This document shows positions 26,012 to 34,375 of a stretch of DNA of 64,000 nucleotides, one piece after another. The notes beneath the pieces were generated by a model. It had not been told where the DNA came from. It made no database searches and saw only the letters and a program-made list of their open reading frames with translations. This DNA is from Streptomyces sp. TP-A0356 (GTDB lineage Bacteria > Actinomycetota > Actinomycetes > Streptomycetales > Streptomycetaceae), in the NCBI RefSeq assembly GCF_001417775.1, contig NZ_BBZJ01000024.1, positions 142,875-206,874 on the forward strand. The letters are read 5' to 3'. Each line of letters begins with the position of its first letter. Within the stretch, counting starts at the first letter, position 1. Made by a program: the position numbers and the translations under genes.

Positions 26012-26944
26012 CTAGAACCGGCCGTCCTGGCAGCGCGCCACCCAGTCCGCGGCCGACATGAACTCGTCGTCCGACGTCCCCGGCAGCGGGACCCGGACGT
26101 CGTCCGGCTTGGCGTCCGCACGTGGATACGAGCCGAGGAACCGCACCTGCAGGCAGATCCGCTTGAGCCCCATCAGCGCCTCGGACACCCGACGGTCCGA
26201 GATATGGCCCTCGGCGTCGATGCAGAAGCAGTAGTTCCCGATGCCCGCTCCGGTCGGGCGGGACTGCAGCAGCATCAGGTTGACGCCCCGCACGGCGAAC
26301 TCACCGAGCAGATCGCGCAGCCCACCGGGGTGGTCGTCGCGCTGCCACAGGACGACGGAGGTCTTGTCCGCGCCCGTCGGCGCCGCCGGCCGTGCGGGTC
26401 TGCCGACCAGCACGAACCGCGTCTGCGCGTTCTCCGCGTCGTGGATGCCGGTCTCCAGCGCCTGCAGGCCGTAGCGCGCGGCGGCGAACTCGCCCGCGAA
26501 CGCCGCGTCGTAGCGCCCCTCCCGGACCAGGCGGGCACCGTCCGCGTTCGACGCGGCCGACTCCCACACGGCGTCCGGGAGGTTGGCCTTCAGCCAGTTG
26601 CGCACCTGCGGTTGCGCGGCCGGGTGCGCGGTGACCGTCTTGATCTCGGAGAGCTTCGTGCCGGGCCGGACCAGCAGCGCGAAGGTGATCGAGAGGAGCA
26701 CCTCGCGGTAGATCATCAGCGGCTCGCCCGCGACCAGCTCGTCGAGCGTGGTGGTGATGCCGCCCTCCACCGAGTTCTCGATCGGTACGAAGGCGGCCTC
26801 GGCCTCGCCGGTGCGGACGGCGTCGAGCGCCGCCGGCACCGACACCATCGGAACGAGCTCCCGGGTCGCGGCCTCCGGCAGCGTACGCAGGGCGACCTCG
26901 GTGAAGGTGCCCTCAGGACCGAGATACGCATAGCTGGCTGGCAT
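26012..26944 (-). CDS. pheA: Prephenate dehydratase
   Basis: 310-aa enzyme turning prephenate into phenylpyruvate in phenylalanine synthesis. The N-terminal catalytic domain has YLGPEGTFTE at the start, the family signature PIENSVEGG, and TRFVLVGR. A C-terminal ACT domain for phenylalanine feedback contains LLQSRPTG and GNYCFCIDAEG; the usual ESRP reads QSRP. There is no fused chorismate mutase. ATG 26944 begins directly before the first strand. It is a single-gene unit with no aro genes adjacent. Confidence 0.95.
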   Translation of the reverse strand: MPASYAYLGPEGTFTEVALRTLPEAATRELVPMVSVPAALDAVRTGEAEAAFVPIENSVEGGITTTLDELVAGEPLMIYREVLLSITFALLVRPGTKLSEIKTVTAHPAAQPQVRNWLKANLPDAVWESAASNADGARLVREGRYDAAFAGEFAAARYGLQALETGIHDAENAQTRFVLVGRPARPAAPTGADKTSVVLWQRDDHPGGLRDLLGEFAVRGVNLMLLQSRPTGAGIGNYCFCIDAEGHISDRRVSEALMGLKRICLQVRFLGSYPRADAKPDDVRVPLPGTSDDEFMSAADWVARCQDGRF

Positions 26945-26968
26945 GACCTCACCCTAAGGGATCCTTGC

Positions 26969-26993
26969 ACCACGCCCGCCCGGGTCGCGTGGT
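26969..26993 (-). terminator. Possible terminator after dtpA
   Basis: ACCACGC (26969-26975) and GCGTGGT (26987-26993) form a short GC stem in the 144-bp gap between the dtpA stop and the pheA start. The stem is short, so this is tentative. Confidence 0.35.
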
Positions 26994-27088
26994 CTCATGG
27001 GCCCCGGCGAACTCGGCTCACACCTGGGGAAATCGCAGCCCGTCCGGGGGACCCGGTCCAAGGGGCCCTCTCCCGGGAGACGCGGCTG

Positions 27089-28381
27089 TCATCCTTCCAG
27101 CAGCCGCTGCCCCACGTACTCCCCCTGCGCCGCCCCGCCCGGCACCGCGAACAGGCCGCTGGCCTCGTGGCGGATGTACGCGGAGAGCGCGTCGCCCCGG
27201 TCGAGTTTGCGCTGCACCGGGACGAAGCCCCGCAGCGGGTCCGCCTGCCAGCAGATGAACAGCAGACCCGCGTCGGGGCTCCCGTCGGCGTCGAAGCCGT
27301 CGTGGAAGGAGAACGGACGACGGAGCATCGCCGCGCCTCCGTTCCGGTCGGGCCGGGTGATCCGCGCGTGCGCGTTGATGGGCACGACCGGCTTCCCGTC
27401 CGTGCCGGTCTTCTCAAGGTCCATCGCGGTGGTCTCGGTGCCGCCGCTGAGCGGTGCCCCGTCGGACTTGCGGCGCCCTATGACCTGCTCCTGGGCCGTG
27501 CGCGAGAGCTTCTCCCAGTCGTCGAGGAGCATCCTGATACGTCGTACGACTGCGTAGGAACCGTTCGCCATCCATGCCGGGTCGCCCGAGGCGGGCACGA
27601 AGATGCGCTGGTCGAAGTCCGCGTCGGTCGGCTTCGGATTGCGTGTGCCGTCGATCTGGCCCATCAGATTGCGGGCCGTCATGGGATGCGCGGTCGCGCC
27701 CGGTGAGCGATTGAAGCCGTTCATCTGCCAGCGCAGCCGCGCCGCGCCGCCCGCGTCCTTCTGGATCGCGCGCAGGGCATGGAAGGCGACGAGGGCGTCG
27801 TCGGCGCCGATCTGCACCCACAGGTCGCCGTTGCTGCGGGACTTGTCGAGGTGGTCGGAGGAGAAGTCGGGCAGCGGGTCCAGGGCGGACGGGCGCTGCT
27901 TGTCCAGTCCCGTACGGGAGAAGAAGCTGTTCCCGAAGCCGAAGGTGATCGTCAGGGAGGACGGTCCGGCGTCACGGGCCACGTCGGTGTCGTCGTGCGC
28001 CGCGGCGTCGCCCGCCATCAGCCGCTCGGCGGTGGCCGACCAGCGGCGCAGCAGTGCGGCGGCCTCCTTGCGGCCCGCGCCCGCGGCGAGGTCGAAGGCG
28101 ACGAGGTGGCCGCGGGCCTGGAGGGCGTCGGTGATGCCGGGCTGATGTTTCCCGTGAAACATCACGCTGCCCGCGCCGAGCGAGGTCAGGGGCGTGGTCT
28201 GCTCGGCGGGCGCGGCGGCGTATCCGGCGGCCCCGCCCACGGCACCCAGCGCGAGCCCGGTGGCACCGGCGGTGCCCAGGAGCCGCCGCCGGGAGATGCC
28301 CCCTCGGGGGAAGCCGCCATCGGAAACGGCGCCTTCGAGGGAGCCGCCGACGTGCGTTTCCTGTGTGGACTGGTCAGCCAT
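27089..28381 (-). CDS. dtpA: Tat-exported DyP-type haem peroxidase
   Basis: 430-aa dye-decolourising peroxidase. The N-terminus has the twin-arginine signal SRRRLLGTAGATGLALGAVGG. The DyP signature GXXDG is present as GQIDGTRNP with the distal Asp, and NAHARITRP holds the proximal His region. The neighbours fit the dtpA locus described in Streptomyces lividans, where the peroxidase is linked to extracellular copper trafficking and maturation of the copper-radical oxidase GlxA. It is 8 bp behind the CopC-CopD gene, so it is the last gene of the copper operon. EfeB-type annotation is the alternative, but no efeU/efeO genes are near. A one-mismatch parS (28147-28160) lies inside the gene. Confidence 0.88.
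   Translation of the reverse strand: MADQSTQETHVGGSLEGAVSDGGFPRGGISRRRLLGTAGATGLALGAVGGAAGYAAAPAEQTTPLTSLGAGSVMFHGKHQPGITDALQARGHLVAFDLAAGAGRKEAAALLRRWSATAERLMAGDAAAHDDTDVARDAGPSSLTITFGFGNSFFSRTGLDKQRPSALDPLPDFSSDHLDKSRSNGDLWVQIGADDALVAFHALRAIQKDAGGAARLRWQMNGFNRSPGATAHPMTARNLMGQIDGTRNPKPTDADFDQRIFVPASGDPAWMANGSYAVVRRIRMLLDDWEKLSRTAQEQVIGRRKSDGAPLSGGTETTAMDLEKTGTDGKPVVPINAHARITRPDRNGGAAMLRRPFSFHDGFDADGSPDAGLLFICWQADPLRGFVPVQRKLDRGDALSAYIRHEASGLFAVPGGAAQGEYVGQRLLEG
28147..28160. other. parS-like site inside dtpA
   Basis: GTTTCCCGTGAAAC matches the 14-bp parS consensus at 13 positions (A to C at position 6). It encodes part of the VMFHGKH stretch just after the signal peptide of the peroxidase. 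Confidence 0.65.
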
Positions 28382-28389
28382 GGTGAGGT

Positions 28390-30591
28390 TCAGCCGATCT
28401 TCGCGTTCTTGTTCACGGTCACTTGGTCGATGTCGGACGTCCGCACGGTCACCGCGATCTGCCAGTCGCCCGCCATGGGGATCTGCACGCCGGCGGCCGA
28501 CCAGTGTCCGGTGGCGATGCGGTCGGGCACCACGGGCAGTGGGCCGATGCCCTTCGCCGCGAGCGTGAAGGCGACCTTCACCTCGGGGACGTCGAAGGCC
28601 TGGCCGTTGGAACGCACCACGTAGACATGCATTTCGTTGCCACCCACACGGGCCGGGTCGAGGGTGATCTGCACGGTGCCCTTGCCGTCCTGGCCACCGG
28701 TCTCGAAGGGGATCTTCAGCGACAGAGGGCCGGACCGCTGGGAGGCGGAGGCGGTGGCGGCCTGGGCGGCCTCCTCCGTTCGCCCCGGCTCGGTGGTCGT
28801 CAATGCGGTGGTGACGGCGAGCAGTACGACCGCGACGGCCGCCTCGGCGAGCACGGAGCGGCGCAGCCCCGCACGGACGGGGTCGGCGTCCCGCACCCGC
28901 TTGGCCCGCGCCGCGGCCATGGCAGCCTGCTGCCGGGCCAACTGGGCGGCCCGCTCGGAGCGCCCGGAGCCACCCGGCGTGCGACCCCCGGGGCCACCGC
29001 CCTTACGGGACGACGGCGGGCCTTCGGCCTTGCCGGGAGCCCCGGAGCCCTTGCCCGTACCGGATGCCGTCCCGGCCGCCTTCTCCGAGCCGCCCGCCTT
29101 CGCGGACACACCGCCCTTGGCCGACGCCTTGGCCGCCACCGCCGCCCGCTTCTTCGCCGCCGGATGCTTCTTCCCCGCCGAAGACTCCTTCTTCGCCGGA
29201 CCCTTCGTCGCGACCGCGGTCGTGGGGGCGTCCGCCAGCCGCGCCGTCCAGCGCCGTGAGGTCCAGGCGATGCCGACGAGGACGGCCACCAGGCCGACCT
29301 TCACGAGCAGCAGCTGTCCGTACGTCGTCCCGGTCAGCGCCGACCAGGAGCCGACCTGGCGCCACGACTGGTAGATCCCCGTCGCGGCCAGCGTCACGAC
29401 GCTGCCGAACGCGAGGCGGGAGAAGCGCCGTACGGCCGCCGTCCCGATCGACGGCGCCCGGTACAGCGCGACGAGCAGGGCCACGACCCCGCCCAGCCAG
29501 AGGGCGACCGCCAGCAGGTGCAGCACGTCGACCGGCATCGCGAGGCCCGGCTGAAGGCCGGTCGAGGCGTGCTCGGCCATCGCCCAGGTCGCCGCGAGGC
29601 CCGCCGCGACGACGGTCCCACCGATGCCGAGCCCGAAGGTGAGGTCCAGCTTCTCGGCGGCCCGTTGGTCGTCCTCCTCCACGCCCGGGGCGTCGCCGCC
29701 GGGTGCGCCCCTGCCACCGTCGCCGCCCGCCGCCTCCTCGCCGTCTGCGTCCCGCTTCACATACGCCCCGAAGAGCACCGCGATGAACAGTGCGGCCGCC
29801 GCGAGCAGCAGCAGCCGGGAGACCAGTGCCGCCCCCGCCTTGGTCTGCAGCACCTGCCCGACCAGGGAGAGGTCGACGATGTCGGCGACCTTCCCCGAGC
29901 CGGTGTACGAGCCGCGCAGAAGGAGCAGCGCGAGCGTCGCAGAGGTGAGCGCGATCCAGCCGGAGACCACGAGCCGCTGCATCGCCCGCACCCCGGCGCC
30001 CCGCTGCCAGCAGGCCAGCACGAACGCCGCGCCGCCGATCAGGACGATGAACCCGGCGTACGAGACGTATCGCGCGAACCCGTAGAGCCCCCCGACCACC
30101 CCGCCGCCCGCGGCCCGCCCGGAGACCGAGACCGTGGTCGCGGACGGTGCGCCGATGGAGAAGGTGAAGGCGCCGGAGACGGGATGGCTGTCCGCGGACA
30201 CCACTTGATAGGTGACGGTGTAGGTGCCGTCCGGGAGCCCCGCGCGCACCTTCACCCCGTACGTCGTCCCGTTCAGGTGGGACACCGCGCCGGTGTCGAC
30301 GCGCTGGGCCCTGGGGTCGAGGACCTGCAGCGAGCCGTCGGAGAGGGCGACCTGCTCGGAGAAGGTGAGCGAGACCTCGGTGGGCGCCTTGTCGACCACC
30401 GCTCCCTGGGCGGGGTCGCTGCCGGTCAGCGCGGCGTGCGCGGAGGCGGGGGAGGCCCCGCCGAACAGCACGCCCGCCACGGCGAGCAGCAGCGCCAGCA
30501 GCCCGCGCACCGCCCGGGTGCGGGGCGTGCCCCGGGGCGCCGTACGGACGTTCTGCGGGACGTGCCCGGCGGGAGCGATGGTCTGCGTCAT
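28390..30591 (-). CDS. CopC-CopD fusion with C-terminal YtkA-like domain
   Basis: 733-aa copper-handling membrane protein. After a signal peptide, the mature N-terminus starts HAALTGSDPAQG, the histidine ligand of CopC; the second ligand block is SADSHPVSG. The CopC domain ends near residue 150. A CopD domain with about eight helices follows to about residue 470. Next comes a very Lys/Ala/Gly-rich cytoplasmic segment of about 100 residues, another helix, and an extracellular beta domain of YtkA type. It probably passes copper across or to the outside of the membrane. It sits 13 bp after ecuC and 8 bp before dtpA. The basic low-complexity insert is unusual for the family. Confidence 0.88.
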   Translation of the reverse strand: MTQTIAPAGHVPQNVRTAPRGTPRTRAVRGLLALLLAVAGVLFGGASPASAHAALTGSDPAQGAVVDKAPTEVSLTFSEQVALSDGSLQVLDPRAQRVDTGAVSHLNGTTYGVKVRAGLPDGTYTVTYQVVSADSHPVSGAFTFSIGAPSATTVSVSGRAAGGGVVGGLYGFARYVSYAGFIVLIGGAAFVLACWQRGAGVRAMQRLVVSGWIALTSATLALLLLRGSYTGSGKVADIVDLSLVGQVLQTKAGAALVSRLLLLAAAALFIAVLFGAYVKRDADGEEAAGGDGGRGAPGGDAPGVEEDDQRAAEKLDLTFGLGIGGTVVAAGLAATWAMAEHASTGLQPGLAMPVDVLHLLAVALWLGGVVALLVALYRAPSIGTAAVRRFSRLAFGSVVTLAATGIYQSWRQVGSWSALTGTTYGQLLLVKVGLVAVLVGIAWTSRRWTARLADAPTTAVATKGPAKKESSAGKKHPAAKKRAAVAAKASAKGGVSAKAGGSEKAAGTASGTGKGSGAPGKAEGPPSSRKGGGPGGRTPGGSGRSERAAQLARQQAAMAAARAKRVRDADPVRAGLRRSVLAEAAVAVVLLAVTTALTTTEPGRTEEAAQAATASASQRSGPLSLKIPFETGGQDGKGTVQITLDPARVGGNEMHVYVVRSNGQAFDVPEVKVAFTLAAKGIGPLPVVPDRIATGHWSAAGVQIPMAGDWQIAVTVRTSDIDQVTVNKNAKIG

Positions 30592-30604
30592 GGTGATCCC
30601 TGCC

Positions 30605-31066
30605 TCAGTGACCGGTCTTCGGGTCGTACGTCGCCGGCTTCACCGGCATCTCGACCGTGACCGTTCCGGACTTGGCAAAGTGCAGCTGCACGGGCACCTT
30701 CTCGCCCTGTTCCGGCCGGTGCGTGAGCTTTTCGAACATGAGGTGGTTGCCGCCGCTCGCGAAGTCGAGGGTGCCGTCCGCGGGCACGGCGAACGACTTC
30801 TCCTCCTCCATCGCACCGCCCTTGGTGGCGTGCAGCGTGACATCGCCGGCGAGGCTGCTGGTGACGGAGGTGAGGGTGTCGGCGCCGCCGGAGTTCGTGA
30901 CGGTGAAGAAGCCGGCCGCCATGTCGCCGTTGACGGGAGCGGGCATGTAGGCACCGGAGATCTTCAGGGCGGGTCTGGCCGAGGACGAGCCGCCCGAGCC
31001 GCCGCAGCCCGCGAGCATCAGCCCCGTGCCCATCACCAGGGCGGTCACACCGAGGCGGCGTTTCAC
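30605..31066 (-). CDS. ecuC: PCu(A)C-type copper chaperone lipoprotein
   Basis: 153-aa extracellular Cu(I) chaperone. The lipobox LMLAGC is at residues 16-21. The PCuAC domain shows the Met/His ligands in LHATKGGAMEEE and GGNHLMFEKL (HxM). The GTG start at 31066 overlaps the sco stop as GTGA, with GGGGGAG upstream. In S. lividans the equivalent ECuC passes Cu(I) to Sco. The usual spacing of the ligand set is kept, so function is likely retained. Confidence 0.9.
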   Translation of the reverse strand: MKRRLGVTALVMGTGLMLAGCGGSGGSSSARPALKISGAYMPAPVNGDMAAGFFTVTNSGGADTLTSVTSSLAGDVTLHATKGGAMEEEKSFAVPADGTLDFASGGNHLMFEKLTHRPEQGEKVPVQLHFAKSGTVTVEMPVKPATYDPKTGH

Positions 31067-31761
31067 GGGTTCTCCCCCTTGATGATCTTGGGGATGTCCT
31101 TGGTGTAGTCGTCGACGGTGGCGTCCTGGCCGTACACCAGATACCCCCCGTCGGTCTTCGGCGAGAACGCGATGACCTGGGTGCCGTGGGTGGAGACGAC
31201 CTTGCCGTCCTTGTCCTTCTTCGGCGCCTCGATACTGATGCCGACGGTGCGGGCACCGGCCTGGATGGTGGAGAAGTCGCCGGTCAGGCCCACGACGTCG
31301 GGGTCGATGCCCTTGAGCCACGTGCCGAGCGCCGAGGGGGTGTCGCGCTGCGGGTCGGTGGTCACGAACACGATCCGCAGCGAGTCCTTCTGCGCCTGGC
31401 TCAGCTGCTTGTTCTTCTGCAGCTCCTTCTTGGCGACGGCGAGGTTGTTCATCGTCAGCGGGCAGACGTCGGGGCAGTGGGTGTAGCCGAAGTAGATCAG
31501 CGTCGGCTTGCCCTTGGTCTCCGCGCGGAGGTCGTACTTCTTGCCGTGGGTGTCGGTGAGCACCAGGTCCGGCTTCTCGAACGGCTGGTCGAGCACGGTC
31601 GCGGCCTTGCCCGATCCGGACTCGGCGGAGACCTCGGCGACCGGCTTGTCGCCGCCGGTGCCGGATCCGCAGGCGGAGAGGGTGAACGCGGCGGCGGCGA
31701 GCAGGGCGGCCGCGGCGAGCCTCTTCTTCTGCGGATGGAGAGGCGTCTTCTTCTTGTGCAT
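31063..31761 (-). CDS. sco: Sco1/SenC-family copper chaperone lipoprotein
   Basis: 232-aa membrane-anchored thioredoxin-fold protein. The lipobox is LSAC near residue 30. The copper site CPDVC lies in FGYTHCPDVCPLTMNN, and the distal histidine is in STHGTQVIAF. Sco proteins deliver copper to the CuA site of cytochrome oxidase, and in Streptomyces also influence development. Its end overlaps ecuC by 4 bp. It follows ycnI by 103 bp on the same strand. Confidence 0.93.
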   Translation of the reverse strand: MHKKKTPLHPQKKRLAAAALLAAAAFTLSACGSGTGGDKPVAEVSAESGSGKAATVLDQPFEKPDLVLTDTHGKKYDLRAETKGKPTLIYFGYTHCPDVCPLTMNNLAVAKKELQKNKQLSQAQKDSLRIVFVTTDPQRDTPSALGTWLKGIDPDVVGLTGDFSTIQAGARTVGISIEAPKKDKDGKVVSTHGTQVIAFSPKTDGGYLVYGQDATVDDYTKDIPKIIKGENP

Positions 31762-31864
31762 GGAGAGATGTCCCAGTTGTCAGGGCTCCGGCGGCGCCGG
31801 GGGCGTAGGGAGTGTCACGGCGGTGACGTACGACCCCGGCGCGCGCCCGGAGGCGAGTCGTGCC

Positions 31865-32608
31865 TCAGGCGTCGGTGGTGCGCCGGCGGCCGGCCAGAAC
31901 GCCGTAGGCCACGCCCGCGGCGCCGACGACGATGCCCACGACGCCGAGCACACGGGCGGTGGTGTCACTGCCGCCGGAGGAGGAGGCCGCGGTGTCCTTG
32001 GCGGCCGACGGAGCCGAGGCGGCCGAGGAGCCGTGGTGGCCGGAGTCGGAGGAGGCGGCGGTCAGTTCGAGCACCGGGGCCGGGTTCTCGGGCTCCGCCT
32101 GACCCGCCGTCTGCGGTTCGATCCAGCGCACGACCTCCTTGTTGGAATACGTCTGCAGGGCCTTGAAGACGAGCTGGTCGGCTTCCTTGGGCAGCTGTCC
32201 GATCGAGAGCGGGAACTTCTGGAAGTAGCCCGGTTCGATGCCCTTGCCGGTGGCGGTCCAGGTGACCTTGGTGACAGCCTCGTCGATCTTCTGTCCGTCC
32301 AGCGTGAGCGGCTTGGCGAGCTTGGACTTGGTGACCTGTACGGCCCAGCCGTCGATCGGCTGCGGCATCACCGAGGCGAGCGGGTGGTCGGCCGGGAAGG
32401 CGACCTCCAGCTTGGTGGTCGAGGCGTTGTCGCGCTCGTTGGGGACCTTGAAGTCGACCGTCGCGTAGCCGCCCTTGGCGGCCGCGCCCTCCGGCTGCAC
32501 GGTGACGTGCGCGAACGCGGGCGCGGACAGGACGAGCACGGCCGACGCTGCGGCGGCGCCGACGACGGCGATACGGGAAGCCTTCAGAGAACCCTTGATG
32601 GCCTTCAT
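31865..32608 (-). CDS. ycnI: YcnI-type copper-binding membrane protein (DUF1775)
   Basis: 247-aa exported protein. The signal peptide ends APAFA, giving a mature N-terminus HVTVQPEGAAAKGGY; the first histidine is the copper ligand of the YcnI family. The beta domain includes GWAVQVTKSKL and a Trp in VRWIEPQT. A Ser/Ala/Gly linker and one C-terminal transmembrane helix with RRR tail follow. ATG 32608 is the family-like start; a GTG 12 bp earlier is possible. It heads the tight copper gene run. Confidence 0.9.
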   Translation of the reverse strand: MKAIKGSLKASRIAVVGAAAASAVLVLSAPAFAHVTVQPEGAAAKGGYATVDFKVPNERDNASTTKLEVAFPADHPLASVMPQPIDGWAVQVTKSKLAKPLTLDGQKIDEAVTKVTWTATGKGIEPGYFQKFPLSIGQLPKEADQLVFKALQTYSNKEVVRWIEPQTAGQAEPENPAPVLELTAASSDSGHHGSSAASAPSAAKDTAASSSGGSDTTARVLGVVGIVVGAAGVAYGVLAGRRRTTDA

Positions 32609-32763
32609 GACAGAGAGCACTCCACTCCGAGTGAGAGTCCGTTGGCGAAGAGAGGTGCGCGTGCGCGGGGGCGGGCCACCTCGGTGGCAGCTCATGGGCA
32701 CGCGCGCGTGCCGCACGACCGCGGCCCCTCCGCAAGCAAGGGCGAGTGGAGTGGCGCGTCGCG

Positions 32764-33585
32764 TCAGGCAGCGAGCAGGACAGGAGTGGAGGACGGCGGG
32801 CCGCGCCGGATCACCGTGTGCTGCAGTGCCGCCGTCCGTGGCTTCGGCGGTACGAGGAACGCGGTGCGCCTGACGCCAAGCCCCGCTTCGGGGGCACCGG
32901 GGAGCCCGGCCAGCAGGGCGCGCACAAGGGCGAACGACGATCGCAGGGACCGCACGAGCGCCCCCTCCGCGACCCCGTGCGCCGACAGCCGTATGAGCCG
33001 CAGCAACGCCATGTCCCCGCGGCGCAGCACCCACCCCGCGGCGACGGCCGCGAGGACGTGACCGAGCAGCATGGGCACGGACGGCAGCACCGACCACCAC
33101 GAACCGGCCGCGGTCGACAGAGCATCCGCCGGGTGGTGCATGGCGGCCATGTCCGTACCCGTGGCCAGCCGCGCGTCGGCGAGGATCTTCTGGGCCTGCG
33201 CCGGGGAGATCGCCGAGGCGGTGGCGCCGCACAGGATGTGGGCGGCCCGGGCCACGAGCGTGGCGTCGGCCCCGGACATCGTCGTCGGCGTCATGGCCGC
33301 GGCGCCGGAGTGCTGCCCGAGCCCGTACAGCGTGTGCAGCAGGACCTGGCCCACCGCGAGGAGCGCGGCGATGCCCGGCAGCGAGCGCTCCCGCCCGGCG
33401 AGCACCGCGGCGACGGCGAACACGCCGAGGAAACCGGCGCCGAGCGTCCACAGCGGCACGGTGGCGCAGGAGGCGAGTCCGTGCCCGGCCGCGGCCAGCA
33501 CGACGCAGACCGCGGCGAACACCGCGGCCCGCAGAACCCGGAGATCGCATCCGGTGCGCGCCGTGCGCTGGTGGGGGGCACTCAT
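32764..33585 (-). CDS. Polytopic membrane protein next to copper genes
   Basis: 273-aa protein with about six hydrophobic helices. Its composition is unusual: MTPTTMSG and TDMAAMHHPAD provide Met and His residues in loops between helices, as might be used for copper. It is upstream of ycnI on the same strand, 155 bp away, so it may be part of the copper regulon. A function cannot be named; a copper transport accessory is my inference from position and Met/His loops. The start at ATG 33585 places the first helix at about residue 20. Confidence 0.75.
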   Translation of the reverse strand: MSAPHQRTARTGCDLRVLRAAVFAAVCVVLAAAGHGLASCATVPLWTLGAGFLGVFAVAAVLAGRERSLPGIAALLAVGQVLLHTLYGLGQHSGAAAMTPTTMSGADATLVARAAHILCGATASAISPAQAQKILADARLATGTDMAAMHHPADALSTAAGSWWSVLPSVPMLLGHVLAAVAAGWVLRRGDMALLRLIRLSAHGVAEGALVRSLRSSFALVRALLAGLPGAPEAGLGVRRTAFLVPPKPRTAALQHTVIRRGPPSSTPVLLAA

Positions 33586-33662
33586 GGCGGCCTCATCATC
33601 CCACTGGCCCCGCCGACCCCGTACGGCAGGTCCGCTAGGTGGCGTTCGTACGGTAATCAGAG

Positions 33663-33681
33663 GGTGATCCGGAAGATCACC
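33663..33681. promoter_or_regulatory. Perfect dyad in divergent promoter region
   Basis: GGTGATC-CGGAA-GATCACC is a perfect 7-5-7 inverted repeat in the 241-bp gap between the copper-linked membrane protein and the divergent RsbW-like gene. It may be an operator for either. The protein that binds it is unknown. Confidence 0.45.
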
Positions 33682-33826
33682 TTCGGGTGAGGGCCGCCTG
33701 CGCATACACCGAACCCGGCTCCCGCACATCCGCCGTACGGGCGGCATCTCGTTGATCGGGCGATTGCGAGCGGCCACTCGCGGCAATACGTAACGGTATG
33801 TCGAGCCGCGGCCAGGAGGCTGGAGC

Positions 33827-34282
33827 ATGAGCATCTGGTGGTCACTCCATCTGCGGCGCGAAGCTGCGAGCGTGCCGCTCGCCCGACGGCTCCTGCTGGG
33901 CACGATGGAGACCGCGGGCGTCGACCCGGACATCTCCTACGACCTTTCCGTCGCCCTGAGCGAGGCCTGCGCCAACGCGGTCGAGCACGGGGGCGGCACC
34001 GCACAGGGCGGTCTCTCCGAGGCGTACCGGGTCACGGCCTACCTGGACGGCGAGAAGTGCCGCATCGAAGTCGCCGACTCGGGCCCGGGTTTCCCCTCCG
34101 GCAGAGCCCGTCCCGCGATCCGGCCGGCCTGCACCGACGCCGAGCACGGCCGGGGCCTGTGTCTCATCCAGGAACTCGCCGACCACGTCCACATCGGCAA
34201 CAAGCCGGGGCGGGGCGGGGCGGTGGTGAGCTTCGACAAGGTCCTGAAGTGGAAGGCCGACGCGCCTTTGATGCCCGTGTAG
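33827..34282 (+). CDS. RsbW-like ATP-binding regulatory protein
   Basis: 151-aa single HATPase_c domain of the RsbW/SpoIIAB anti-sigma kinase type. The N box is LSEACANAVEHGGG, the G1 box DSGPGF, and G2 HGRGLCLIQELAD. AGGAGG precedes ATG 33827. Streptomyces encode dozens of these; most partners are unknown and no anti-anti-sigma gene is adjacent. The domain is complete. Confidence 0.88.
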   Translation: MSIWWSLHLRREAASVPLARRLLLGTMETAGVDPDISYDLSVALSEACANAVEHGGGTAQGGLSEAYRVTAYLDGEKCRIEVADSGPGFPSGRARPAIRPACTDAEHGRGLCLIQELADHVHIGNKPGRGGAVVSFDKVLKWKADAPLMPV

Positions 34283-34375
34283 CGTCACCCTGCCCGAGGG
34301 CATCGACGGGTGCCCCTCCCAGCGTCCCGTGGCGGGTTCGGGCGCTGCGGGCCAGGCGCCCGGGTTCCGCGCCGT

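Noticed and set aside
31061..31074. parS-like GTTTCACG at the ecuC start
   Set aside because: Only the left half matches; the right half does not complete the palindrome.
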